From the NCBI RefSeq assembly GCF_003569785.1, contig NZ_KZ983992.1:62001-126000 (forward strand): a stretch of 64,000 nt of DNA, given 5' to 3'. Shown one piece after another: positions 28,579-37,034 of this stretch. Source of the stretch: Leucobacter sp. wl10. GTDB lineage: Bacteria; Actinomycetota; Actinomycetes; Actinomycetales; Microbacteriaceae. A model generated the notes under the pieces. That model ran no database searches, had not been told where the DNA came from, and saw nothing but the letters and a program-made list of their open reading frames with translations. How positions within the stretch are numbered: the stretch's first letter is position 1; each line of letters opens with the position of its first letter. The translations under genes and the position numbers were made by a program.

Positions 28579-30015
28579 TCAGATACCCGCGGCCCGCAGC
28601 GCGAGCCAGGCGGCGGCGCGATCGTCGGCGCGATCCATCGAGAGCCCGGTGAGGCCCTCGACACGGCGGATGCGCGAGGCGAGCGTCTGGCGATGAATGC
28701 CGAGTTGCTCGGCGCTCGCGCGATGGCCGCCGTGCGTCGAGAGGAAGACGTGCAGCGTGCGCGCGAGCTCCCCGTGCCTCCCCGACGGCTCCCGCAGTGG
28801 ATCGAGTATCGACGAGAGCGCCTCGCCCGACGCCTCGTCGAGCGTCGAGAGCACGAGGTCGACGGTGGCGAGCGCGGCGTAGGAGATCACTCGCCGCCCG
28901 TCCTCGAGCGCGGTGTCGAGCGCCTGACGCGCCTGCACGGCGCTGCGGGAGAGCGCCTCGGCCGGTGCGGAGGCGCCCACGCCGAGGTGCACGCCGCGCC
29001 CCGCCACCGGCGTGAAGGACTCGACGCGCAGTGCGAGCTCGCTCGCGAGCTCGTCGCGCACGAATCCCCGCATCCGGTCGTGATCCGCTGCGAAGACGTG
29101 CTCGGCGCCGAGCTCGTCGAACCAGCGCCGGAGCAGGCGCTCCAGGTCGATCGTGCGGGTTTTCGCCCCGAGTTCGAATGCCGTCAGGCTCGGTTCGTGG
29201 ACGCCCCATCGCCGCAGCAGCTCGCGGGCGCTCCCGCCTCCGGCGAGCAGCGTGGAGAGCAGCGCCTCCCGACCGAGGTGCTCGGTGAGCGAGGGATCGT
29301 GCGTGCGGAGCAGCAGGTCGAACAGTGCGGCGGCGAGCGAGGCGAGGTCGCGGGAGTGGCTCGTGCGGCTCGAGCGCGTGGCGATGACGAGGTATCCGGC
29401 CAGGTCGCGGTCCGATCCGACCTGGTGCAGCTGCAGTCCGTCGTGGCGCACGCGGACCGGACGGCCGAGGGCCAGCGCCGCGGCATCCGACACGTGCAGG
29501 CGCCCGGCGCCCGCGCTCGCCACGAGCTGGCCCTGGGCGTCGAGCAGCACGGCCCAGCCGTCGATGCGATGGGCGAGCTCAGCGATCACCGCGGTGACCC
29601 CTCCGCGCCGCGCGACCTGGGTCAGCACGTTCATACCGGCGGTGACGAGCCGGTCCGCCGCCGCCCGGTCGTCCGCGATCAGCGCCGCCAGGGTGGCGTG
29701 GAGCGCCGCGCCCCCGACGCGGGTTCCCAGGATGGCGGTCATGTCGTGCCGCGCGAGCTCCGCGCGCAGACGGGGATCGTCCGCCGGGCTCACGTACACG
29801 GCTCCGCTCAGATCCTCGCGACCGTCGTCCTCGGCTTCGAGCGCCGCGATGAGCCCATCCGGGGCAGCGGTGATCAGTGTGGCGTAGTCGGGGTTGCCGA
29901 TGACGACGAACGATTCGAGGGCCGACACCCCGTCGACCGGCGTGCGGTCCGGGAGGCTGTGGGGGACGCACGTGCCGCCCACAGCGCGCGCGACCGCCGA
30001 CAGATCGAGGGACAT
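28579..30015 (-). CDS. PucR-family transcriptional regulator
   Basis: A 478-residue regulator of the PucR/CdaR type. The N-terminal PucR-like ligand region is followed by a GGDEF-like middle domain and a C-terminal helix-turn-helix (about 420-475; HRASAEQLGIHRQTLASRIRRVE). Such proteins activate or repress purine, amine or sugar-acid catabolic genes. The ATG at 30013-30015 is chosen because TACACT ends 6 nt upstream; an ATG at 30039 would add MDTRYTRY. The sequence ACTCGGTAC is duplicated across this start and could be an autoregulatory site. Divergent from the dehydrogenase-permease pair that it probably controls. Confidence 0.88.
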   Translation of the reverse strand: MSLDLSAVARAVGGTCVPHSLPDRTPVDGVSALESFVVIGNPDYATLITAAPDGLIAALEAEDDGREDLSGAVYVSPADDPRLRAELARHDMTAILGTRVGGAALHATLAALIADDRAAADRLVTAGMNVLTQVARRGGVTAVIAELAHRIDGWAVLLDAQGQLVASAGAGRLHVSDAAALALGRPVRVRHDGLQLHQVGSDRDLAGYLVIATRSSRTSHSRDLASLAAALFDLLLRTHDPSLTEHLGREALLSTLLAGGGSARELLRRWGVHEPSLTAFELGAKTRTIDLERLLRRWFDELGAEHVFAADHDRMRGFVRDELASELALRVESFTPVAGRGVHLGVGASAPAEALSRSAVQARQALDTALEDGRRVISYAALATVDLVLSTLDEASGEALSSILDPLREPSGRHGELARTLHVFLSTHGGHRASAEQLGIHRQTLASRIRRVEGLTGLSMDRADDRAAAWLALRAAGI

Positions 30016-30021
30016 GTACCG

Positions 30022-30027
30022 AGTGTA
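30022..30027 (-). promoter_or_regulatory. -10 box TACACT of a probable leaderless promoter
   Basis: On the minus strand TACACT is followed by CGGTAC and the ATG of the PucR gene. ACTCGGTAC occurs twice in tandem over this box. Confidence 0.45.
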
Positions 30028-30069
30028 CCGAGTGTCCATGTCATCGGGATTTATTCGTCTTCTGGCGCA

Positions 30070-30099
30070 GTGACAACGGGAGCTCGAGGTCCGTACGAT
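30070..30099 (+). promoter_or_regulatory. Promoter of the dehydrogenase-permease operon
   Basis: GTGACA (30070-30075), an 18-nt spacer and TACGAT (30094-30099) form a -35/-10 pair, giving a leader of about 70 nt before the ATG at 30176. Confidence 0.5.
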
Positions 30100-30175
30100 C
30101 TCCTCAGCCGTCTCCGCTTCGGAGCTCGCGGGCGGGCGGCGCGATCCGCGCAGAGCGAGCGACGAAGGAGTACGC

Positions 30176-31288
30176 ATGAAGGCCGTGGTGTTTCGCGATC
30201 CCGAGACCAGGGTCCGGGTCGTCGACGTCGATCTCGCCGCCCCGAAGGCCGGCGAGGTGCGGGTGCGGATCGCGGCGGCCGGGGTGTGCCACTCGGACCT
30301 GCACGTCAAGCGAGGGGAGTGGAATGCGCCCGCGCCCATGGTGATGGGTCACGAGGGCTCGGGCGTCGTGACCGAGCTCGGCGAGGGGGTCACCTCCCTC
30401 GCCGTCGGAGACCACGTGGTGCTGAGCTGGGTACCGCCCTGCGGCGAGTGCCGCTACTGCCTGCAGGGGCACGAGGCGCGCTGCCAGAAGGTCGCCACGG
30501 TCGTCGCACCGAGAGGCGTGCTCTTCGACGGAACCTCGCGACTGAGCAGCGGCGGCGAGAGCCTGCACCACTATCTCGCCGTGTCATCCTTCGCGGAGGA
30601 GGTCGTCGTGCCGGCCTCCGGTGCGATCAAGGTGCGCGACGACGCCCCGCTCGACGTGATCGCCGTCGTCGGATGCGCGGTCGCGACCGGCGTCGGCGCC
30701 GTGCTCAACACCGCGGCCGTGGAGCCGGGCGCCACCGTCGCCGTGATCGGCTGCGGCGGAGTCGGCCTGAACGTGGTGCAGGGCGCGAAGCTCGCCGGTG
30801 CCGAGCGCATCATCGCGATCGACGTGGTTCCCGACAAGACCCGCATGGCCCTCCAGTTCGGCGCGACGGACCGCATCGACGCCTCCGAGGTCGCCGGCTC
30901 CGGGAGAGACGCGGTCGAGCGGCTGTTCGAGCTCGTCCCAGACGGGGTCGATTACGCCTTCGACGCCATCGGCCGCACCTCCACCACCGAGCAGGCGATC
31001 CGCATGCTCGGTCTCGGCGGCGCCGCCGTCATCGTCGGGCTGCCGCCCACCGGCGCCAGGGCCTCGTTCGAGCCGCTGGTGCTCGCCGAGGCCGACCAGC
31101 GCATCCTCGGATCCAACTACGGCTCGGTGCGGCCGTCGATCGATATCCCGGCGCTCGTCGACCGCTACATGGACGGCCAGCTGAAGCTCGACCCGCTGAT
31201 CTCGGGCCGCCGGCCGCTCGGCGAGGCTGCCGAGGCGTTCGACGACCTCGAAGCGGGGGGCGTGCTGCGCACGCTGCTCATCCCCTGA
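30176..31288 (+). CDS. Zinc-dependent alcohol dehydrogenase (MDR superfamily)
   Basis: A 370-residue enzyme of the class III-like zinc alcohol dehydrogenases. Catalytic zinc ligands lie in GVCHSDLH (Cys/His) and GHEGSG and at VGCAVATGVGAVLNTA. The structural-zinc loop has four Cys in PPCGECRYCLQGHEARC. The Rossmann motif is VIGCGGVGLNVVQGAKLAGA. The ATG has AAGGAG upstream. Followed after 41 nt by an APC permease and divergent from a PucR regulator, so an imported amino alcohol or amine-derived alcohol is a reasonable substrate guess. Confidence 0.92.
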   Translation: MKAVVFRDPETRVRVVDVDLAAPKAGEVRVRIAAAGVCHSDLHVKRGEWNAPAPMVMGHEGSGVVTELGEGVTSLAVGDHVVLSWVPPCGECRYCLQGHEARCQKVATVVAPRGVLFDGTSRLSSGGESLHHYLAVSSFAEEVVVPASGAIKVRDDAPLDVIAVVGCAVATGVGAVLNTAAVEPGATVAVIGCGGVGLNVVQGAKLAGAERIIAIDVVPDKTRMALQFGATDRIDASEVAGSGRDAVERLFELVPDGVDYAFDAIGRTSTTEQAIRMLGLGGAAVIVGLPPTGARASFEPLVLAEADQRILGSNYGSVRPSIDIPALVDRYMDGQLKLDPLISGRRPLGEAAEAFDDLEAGGVLRTLLIP

Positions 31289-31329
31289 AGGCAGCGCTCG
31301 CTGCACCTCTAACACTCAAAGGAGAGAAC

Positions 31330-32754
31330 ATGACTGAGACGACAGGGCGAAAGGCCGACGCCGGCCTGCGCGAGGGGGTGATGTCCGGGCCCGAGCTCGC
31401 GGCCCAGGCCATCGCGAGCATCGCGCCGAGCGCCGTTATCGCCTTCACCGCTGCCTCCATCTTCCTCGGCGCGGGCAACGGCACCATGCTGGCGTTCGCG
31501 CTCGCCACCATCGTGATCCTCTGCGTCGGCTACATCGTCACGGTGTTCGCCCGCAGGCACGCCTCGGCGGGCTCCCTCTACACCTACGTCTCGAAGGGAC
31601 TGGGGCCGACCGGCGCCTTCGCGGCGGGCGTCGCGCTGCTCATCGGCTCCTGGGGCATCGCCGCCGGATCCCTCGGAGGCGCCGTGTCGTACGCCGCCGA
31701 TCTGCTGCAGCTGTTCGGCGTGCCGGCCACGGGGACCCTGTGGCTGATCGTGCTCACCGCGGCCATCGGCGCGCTCGCCACATTCTTCACGATCCGGGGC
31801 ATCCGCATCTCCGCTCGGGTCTCGCTGGTGCTCGAGCTCGTATCGGTCTGCATCATCCTCGTGCTGCTGGTGGCCGCGTTGGCCTGGCTCGGCCCCGACG
31901 CGTGGGATCCGGCGCAGTTCTCGTTCGAGGGCGTGCCCTTCCAGGGAGTCGCGGCGGGCATGGTGCTGGGGATCCTCGGCTTCGTCGGATTCTCCTCCGC
32001 CGACGCGCTCGGCCGCGAGGCCCGCAACCCGCGCACGGCGATCCCCCGCGCGATCATGTGGAGCGCGGTGGCCGTCGGGGTGCTGTACGTCTTCGCCGCC
32101 TACACTCAGATCGCGGTGCTCGGCGACGAGCTCGGGGAGGTCGCGAGCCCGCTGCAGGCCATCAACGATCGCGTCGGCATGCCGGCCTGGTTCGCGCCGG
32201 TCCTCGTCTTCGGCGTCGCCGCCTCGTTCTTCGCGGTGGTCGTCGCTCCGCTCAACGTCGTGGGGCGCATCATCTACGTGATGGGCAAGGAGGGCATCGT
32301 ACCCGAGCGCTTCGGACGCACGCACGAGGCCCACCTCACGCCGCACCGCGTACTGCTCATCGCGGGCCCGGCGGCGATCGTGCTCGACATCGTCCTGCTG
32401 CTCGCCGGGACCCAGCCGATGGAGATCGTGGTCTGGGTCGACACCTACGGCACCTACGGGTACATGGTCGCCTACGCGCTCGTGGCGATCGCGGGCATCA
32501 TCTACACGCGACGGATCGGCGTGCCCAACACGCTGGTGCGGATCTGCGCCGTGGTCGCCGTGGCGGCGATGGCGTATGTGTTCCTCGCCAACGTCTGGCC
32601 CGTCCCGGCGTTCCCGCTCAACGCGATCCCGTACATCTTCGTCGGCACGATGCTGCTCGCCTTCGCCAGGTTCTGGTGGATCAGCGCCAAGCGGCCGGAG
32701 GTGCTGAGGAACATCGGAAACACCCACGCCGAGATGCTCGAGGGCGTCGGGTAG
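31330..32754 (+). CDS. APC-family amino acid/amine permease
   Basis: A 474-residue, 12-helix transporter of the APC superfamily. The N-terminal LAAQAIASIAPSAVIAFTAASIFLGAGNGTMLAFALATI and RHASAGSLYTYVSKGLGP are typical helix 1-3 motifs, and LGFVGFSSADALGREARNPRTAIPRAI is the helix 6 family signature. ATG with AAAGGAGAG upstream. It differs clearly from the ethanolamine-type permease at 14.7 kb. The substrate is unknown but probably matches the dehydrogenase with which it is paired. Confidence 0.9.
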   Translation: MTETTGRKADAGLREGVMSGPELAAQAIASIAPSAVIAFTAASIFLGAGNGTMLAFALATIVILCVGYIVTVFARRHASAGSLYTYVSKGLGPTGAFAAGVALLIGSWGIAAGSLGGAVSYAADLLQLFGVPATGTLWLIVLTAAIGALATFFTIRGIRISARVSLVLELVSVCIILVLLVAALAWLGPDAWDPAQFSFEGVPFQGVAAGMVLGILGFVGFSSADALGREARNPRTAIPRAIMWSAVAVGVLYVFAAYTQIAVLGDELGEVASPLQAINDRVGMPAWFAPVLVFGVAASFFAVVVAPLNVVGRIIYVMGKEGIVPERFGRTHEAHLTPHRVLLIAGPAAIVLDIVLLLAGTQPMEIVVWVDTYGTYGYMVAYALVAIAGIIYTRRIGVPNTLVRICAVVAVAAMAYVFLANVWPVPAFPLNAIPYIFVGTMLLAFARFWWISAKRPEVLRNIGNTHAEMLEGVG

Positions 32755-32830
32755 GGCGCCGGCCTCGCGCTCCCGCGGCCCGCGGGGCGCATCGGGCTGC
32801 GGCGCGGCGGCGCGGCGGCGAGAGGCGCGC

Positions 32831-33007
32831 TACACTGATCGGGTTCGTTCTGAGAGGCTGAGCCTCCGTTCGCACGGCTTCAGGGGCCAAACCGGGTCCG
32901 CTCGCCATCGGCCGACCCACGGTTGCGCGAGCGGGCGCGAACACCACTCAGACCCTCGGCCGGCGCAGTCCGGTCGTGCCCAGAACGCCGACCACCAGGA
33001 GCGAACG
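32831..33007 (+). promoter_or_regulatory. Promoter -10 (TACACT) and structured leader of lysA
   Basis: TACACT at 32831-32836 predicts a transcript start near 32843 and a 165-nt leader. The leader can fold into a multibranch structure: TCTGAG (32849-32854) with CTCAGA (32947-32952) as a closing stem, GAGGC-TGA-GCCTC (32854-32866), and CCGCTCGC (32898-32905) with GCGAGCGG (32927-32934). I recognise no known riboswitch class. AGGAG before the ATG stands outside the fold. Confidence 0.45.
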
Positions 33008-34429
33008 ATGACGCAGGCGCAGGCCGCCGCAGACCCCAACGCCATCGATCCGCGCGTCTTCCCCCCCGCGGCCCGGCGCGGCCGCGAGTGCCGCGAGCTG
33101 AAGCTCGGCGGCGTCCGCGCGACGGAGCTCATCGCCGAGTTCGGGTCGCCGCTGTACGTGATCGACGAGCAAGCGGCCCGGGATCGCGCGCGCGAGGCGC
33201 GCGAGGCGCTGCAGCGCGAGGCCGAGCGCATCGGCACGACCGCCGCGGTGTACTACGCGGGCAAGGCGTTCCTGTGCGTCGAGGTGGCGCGCTGGATGGC
33301 CGAGGAGGGCCTGTCCGTCGACGTCGCCAGCGGCGGGGAGCTCGCGGTGGCCCTGGCTGCCGGCGTCGATCCGGCCCGCATCGGATTCCACGGCAACAAC
33401 AAGTCGGAGCGCGAGATCGCGCGCGCGGTCGAGGCGGGCGTCGGCACGATCGTCATCGACAGCGAGATCGAGACGGAACGCGTCGCCGCGGCCGCCGCCG
33501 CGACGGGGCGCAGGCAGCGGGTGCGACTGCGCGTCAACAGCGGCGTGCACGCCTCCACTCACGACTTCCTCGCCACCTCGCACGAGGACCAGAAGTTCGG
33601 GCAGCCGCTCACGGAGGCCCCCCGCCTCGTCGCGGCGATCCTCGCCCACGACAGCCTCGACTTCGTCGGGCTGCACTGCCACATCGGCTCCCAGATCTTC
33701 GCGACGGACGGCTTCCGTGAGTCCGCCGGGCGGCTGCTCGGCGCGTATCCCGAGCTCGAGCGCCTGGCGGGCCGTCCCATCCCCGAGCTCAACCTCGGCG
33801 GCGGTTTCGGCATCGCCTACACGAGCGCCCAGGCCGACGAGGCCCCCGCGATCGCCGATGTCGCGCGCGAGCTCGTCGACATCGTGGCGGAGGGCGCGCA
33901 GAACCTCGGGATCGCGGTGCCCCGGCTCGCGTTCGAGCCGGGCCGCACGATCATCGGGCAGGCGGGCGTGACGCTGTACACGGTCGGCACGACCAAGGCC
34001 GTGCGTCTGGCCGGCTCGGATGTCGACGCCGACCCCGCCGACCTCGGGCATGCCGAGCGGCTCTACGTGAGCGTCGACGGAGGCATGAGCGACAATGCGC
34101 GGCCGGCGCTCTACGGCGCCGACTATCAGGTGCGCCTCGCGAACCGCGAGAGCGACGCCGCGCCCGCGCTCGTGCGCGTGGTGGGCAAGCACTGCGAGTC
34201 GGGCGACATCGTGGTGCGGCGCGACCTGCTCCCGGGCGACGTGCGCCCGGGCGACACCCTCGCCGTCCCGGCGACCGGCGCCTACTGCTGGTCGCTCGCG
34301 AGCAACTACAACTACGTGCCGCGGCCGCCGGTCGTGGCGGTGCGGGACGGCGCGGCGCGGCTCATCGTGCGCGGCGAGACCGAGCACGAGCTGCTGGCGA
34401 AGAGCGTCGTCGGCCCCGGATCCCCATGA
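33008..34429 (+). CDS. lysA: Diaminopimelate decarboxylase
   Basis: A 473-residue fold-III PLP decarboxylase, the last step of lysine synthesis. The PLP lysine is in VYYAGKAFLC (about 84). HGNNKSEREI, HCHIGSQI and ELNLGGGFGIAYT (PLP phosphate loop) are conserved, EPGRTIIGQAG holds the substrate-binding Arg, and KHCESGDI carries the active-site Cys from the partner subunit. Length is normal for actinobacteria. ATG at 33008 with AGGAG 7 nt upstream. First gene of lysA-hom-thrB. Confidence 0.96.
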   Translation: MTQAQAAADPNAIDPRVFPPAARRGRECRELKLGGVRATELIAEFGSPLYVIDEQAARDRAREAREALQREAERIGTTAAVYYAGKAFLCVEVARWMAEEGLSVDVASGGELAVALAAGVDPARIGFHGNNKSEREIARAVEAGVGTIVIDSEIETERVAAAAAATGRRQRVRLRVNSGVHASTHDFLATSHEDQKFGQPLTEAPRLVAAILAHDSLDFVGLHCHIGSQIFATDGFRESAGRLLGAYPELERLAGRPIPELNLGGGFGIAYTSAQADEAPAIADVARELVDIVAEGAQNLGIAVPRLAFEPGRTIIGQAGVTLYTVGTTKAVRLAGSDVDADPADLGHAERLYVSVDGGMSDNARPALYGADYQVRLANRESDAAPALVRVVGKHCESGDIVVRRDLLPGDVRPGDTLAVPATGAYCWSLASNYNYVPRPPVVAVRDGAARLIVRGETEHELLAKSVVGPGSP

Positions 34430-34433
34430 ATGT

Positions 34434-34472
34434 CGGAGGCCGCCCGCAGACTGATCCTGCAGCCGGCCTCCG
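34434..34472 (+). terminator. Intercistronic hairpin between lysA and hom
   Basis: CGGAGGCCG (34434-34442) pairs with CGGCCTCCG (34464-34472), 9 bp, enclosing an inner GCAG/CTGC stem. There is no T run. It may attenuate read-through or protect the lysA message end; either is inference. Confidence 0.45.
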
Positions 34473-34520
34473 CACCTCGACACCTGAACAGGCGGATTCT
34501 TGACGAAACGGAGATACGAA

Positions 34521-35831
34521 GTGAACGGGTACCGTGATCTGCGCGTCGCTCTTCTGGGCTGCGGCTCGGTCGGCGCACAGGTGGCCAGGCTGATCCTCGA
34601 GCACGGGGACGAGCTCGCCGCGCGCATCGGCGCGCGCCTCACGCTCGCCGGCATCGCGGTGCGCGACGTCGACTCCCCGCGCGACGTCGAACTGCCGCGC
34701 GATCTCTTCACCACCGACGCCGAGCGGCTGGTGCAGGGCGCCGACGTCGTCATCGAGCTCATGGGCGGCATCGAGCCGGCCCGCACGCTCATCCTGCAGG
34801 CGCTGCAGGGCGGCGCCGACGTGGTCACGGCCAACAAGGCGCTCCTCGCCGAGCACGGGCCCGAGCTGTTCGAGGCGGCCGAGCAGGTGGGCGCCCAGCT
34901 CTCCTACGAGGCGGCGGTGGCCGCTGCGATCCCGATCCTGCGCCCCCTGCGCGAGAGCCTCGCCGGCGATCACATCACCCGGGTGCTCGGCATCGTCAAC
35001 GGCTCCACCAACTACATCCTCGACCGCATGGATCGCTTCGGCGACAGCGCCGAGGATGCGGCGCGGGTGGCGAGCGAGCTCGGCTTCCTCGAGGCCGACC
35101 CCACGCTCGACGTCGAGGGCTACGACGCCGCGCAGAAGGCGACCATCCTCGCGAGCATCGCGTTCCACACCGAAGTACCGGTCGACGCCGTGCACCGCGA
35201 GGGCATCACGGGCATCACCGCCGAGCAGATCGAGGCCGCGAAGAGCGCGGGATACGTGATCAAGCTGCTCGCGATCGCCGAGCGCATCACCTCCTCCGAC
35301 GGCGTCGAGGGCATCTCGGCGCGCGTGTACCCCGCGCTGATCAGCCGCGACCACCCGCTCGCCGCGGTGCACGAGGGCAAGAACGCGGTGTTCGTCGAGG
35401 CCGAGTCGGCCGGGGAGCTGATGTTCTACGGCGCCGGCGCCGGCGGCGCCGAGACCGCTTCGGCGGTGCTGGGGGATCTCGTCTCGGCGGCCAGGCGCCA
35501 CGTCGCGGGCGGGCCGGGCATCGCCGGATCGCTGCACGCCGACCTTCCCATCCTGCCGGTGGGGGAGGTCAACACCGCCTATCAGATCATGCTCGAGGTG
35601 CGGGATCAGCCCGGGGTGCTGGCGGGCATCGCCGGCATCCTCGCCGAGCACGGCGTCTCGGCGGCCAGCGTGGAGCAGTCGGTGGCCCAGGATGCCGAGG
35701 GCAGGGCCTCGCTGGTCATCGGCACGCACGTCGCGCGCGAGGCCGATCTCGCCGCGACCGTGGACGCGCTGCGCGCCGCCGACGTGGTGCTCGACGTCAT
35801 CAGCGTGCTGCGTCTGGAGGGGGGCGAGTGA
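34521..35831 (+). CDS. hom: Homoserine dehydrogenase
   Basis: A 436-residue enzyme reducing aspartate semialdehyde to homoserine. The N-terminal Rossmann motif is ALLGCGSVGAQVA. Catalytic-domain motifs are TANKALLAEHG, GIVNGSTNYIL and EADPTLDVEGYDAAQKA. A C-terminal ACT domain (about 350-430; MLEVRDQPGVLAGIAGILAEHGVSAASVEQ) implies feedback control, typically by threonine. The GTG at 34521 is chosen because GGAG is 7 nt upstream; a TTG at 34500 is possible. Its last codons overlap the thrB start. Confidence 0.95.
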   Translation: MNGYRDLRVALLGCGSVGAQVARLILEHGDELAARIGARLTLAGIAVRDVDSPRDVELPRDLFTTDAERLVQGADVVIELMGGIEPARTLILQALQGGADVVTANKALLAEHGPELFEAAEQVGAQLSYEAAVAAAIPILRPLRESLAGDHITRVLGIVNGSTNYILDRMDRFGDSAEDAARVASELGFLEADPTLDVEGYDAAQKATILASIAFHTEVPVDAVHREGITGITAEQIEAAKSAGYVIKLLAIAERITSSDGVEGISARVYPALISRDHPLAAVHEGKNAVFVEAESAGELMFYGAGAGGAETASAVLGDLVSAARRHVAGGPGIAGSLHADLPILPVGEVNTAYQIMLEVRDQPGVLAGIAGILAEHGVSAASVEQSVAQDAEGRASLVIGTHVAREADLAATVDALRAADVVLDVISVLRLEGGE

Positions 35832-36775
35832 GCGGGGGATCCGCGCCGTCCGCGCACCGCGCCGTGCGCGTGAAGGTTCCGGCGACGAGCGCCAACCTCG
35901 GGCCGGGCTTCGACACGCTGGGCATCGCGCTCGCTTACGGCGACGAGCTCGTCGCCGAGACCCGGGACGAGCCGGGCGCGACGGTGCGCGTGACAGGGGT
36001 CGGCGAGGGGGAGGTGCCCACCGACGCGTCGAACCTCGTGGTGCGTTCGGCCGCGCACGTCTTCGAGCGTCTCGGGCGCCCCGTTCCGGGGCTCGAGATC
36101 GCCGCGCGCAACCGCATCCCCCACGGGCGGGGCATGGGTTCGTCCGGAGCGGCGATCGTGGCGGGCATCATGATCGCGGCGGGGATGCTGCAGAGCGACC
36201 CGGATTCGCCCCTGGAGCTGAGCGAGGACGAGCTCCTCGCGTTCGCGACCGAGCTCGAGGGGCACCCCGACAACGTCGCACCGGCGCTCTTCGGCGGGCT
36301 CACGATCGCGTGGACGACCGAGCGGGGCCCTCGCTTCAAGAGGCTGATGGTGCATCGCGGCGTGGCGCCGCTCGTGCTCGTTCCGAGCTTCACCATGTCG
36401 ACCGAGCTGGCTCGCAGCCTGCAGCCGAAGCAGGTGCCGCACGAGGACGCGGTGTTCAACGTCTCGCGATCCGCGCTGCTCATCGCCGCGCTCACGCAGA
36501 GCCCGGAGCTGCTGCTCGAGGCGACGGAGGACCGCCTGCACCAGCACTACCGCGGAGACGCCATGCCGGCCACCCGCGACCTGATCGGAGAGCTGCGCGC
36601 GGACGGCCACCCGGCGGTGGTCTCCGGAGCCGGCCCGTCGATCCTCGTGCTCTCGAACGGACCGGGGGAGCGCCTGCGCGCCGCCGACCTCGTGGCCGAG
36701 CGGCACGCGGAATGGCAGTCGCTGACCCTGGCCGTCGACACGAAGGGTGCTACAGTGGAGTCGATCCCCGCGTAG
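35828..36775 (+). CDS. thrB: Homoserine kinase
   Basis: A 315-residue GHMP-family kinase that phosphorylates homoserine in threonine synthesis. The ATP-binding motif is RIPHGRGMGSSGAAIVAG (about 95-115). PATSANLGPGFDTLGIAL near the N-terminus and SGAGPSILVLS near the C-terminus are the other GHMP motifs. GTG start at 35828 overlaps the hom stop (GTGA), giving translational coupling. thrC is not in the window. Confidence 0.96.
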   Translation: MSGGSAPSAHRAVRVKVPATSANLGPGFDTLGIALAYGDELVAETRDEPGATVRVTGVGEGEVPTDASNLVVRSAAHVFERLGRPVPGLEIAARNRIPHGRGMGSSGAAIVAGIMIAAGMLQSDPDSPLELSEDELLAFATELEGHPDNVAPALFGGLTIAWTTERGPRFKRLMVHRGVAPLVLVPSFTMSTELARSLQPKQVPHEDAVFNVSRSALLIAALTQSPELLLEATEDRLHQHYRGDAMPATRDLIGELRADGHPAVVSGAGPSILVLSNGPGERLRAADLVAERHAEWQSLTLAVDTKGATVESIPA

Positions 36776-36875
36776 TCGCCCGGGCTTCACGCAGCCGAGA
36801 CCCAGACGGTCCGGGAGCGGGTCCGGGAGGGCGAGCGATCGGTCTCCTCTCCGGGCGCGTGCAGTGCGAGCCATG

Positions 36876-36895
36876 AGCGGCGAGCGATCGCCGCT
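36876..36895 (+). promoter_or_regulatory. GNRA-capped hairpin in the rho leader
   Basis: AGCGGCGA (36876-36883), a GCGA tetraloop and TCGCCGCT (36888-36895) form a perfect 8-bp stem between thrB and rho. A possible promoter -10 (TACAGT, 36749-36754) at the end of thrB would place it in a leader of about 270 nt. It could serve attenuation of rho. Confidence 0.4.
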
Positions 36896-37034
36896 CGCTT
36901 CAGACTCGCGGAGTTCGGATCGATTTCCTCACCGCGACCACTTGTCCGGTGATCCCGACGCACGTCTGTGCACTACCGCGGGAAGGCGAGGCCGAATGCG
37001 CGCGCTGTTCCGGCGGCGTTCCGAGAGGAAGAAC

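Noticed and set aside
32843-33007. Known lysine, SAM or TPP riboswitch in front of lysA
   Set aside because: None of the consensus cores for these classes could be found in the leader.
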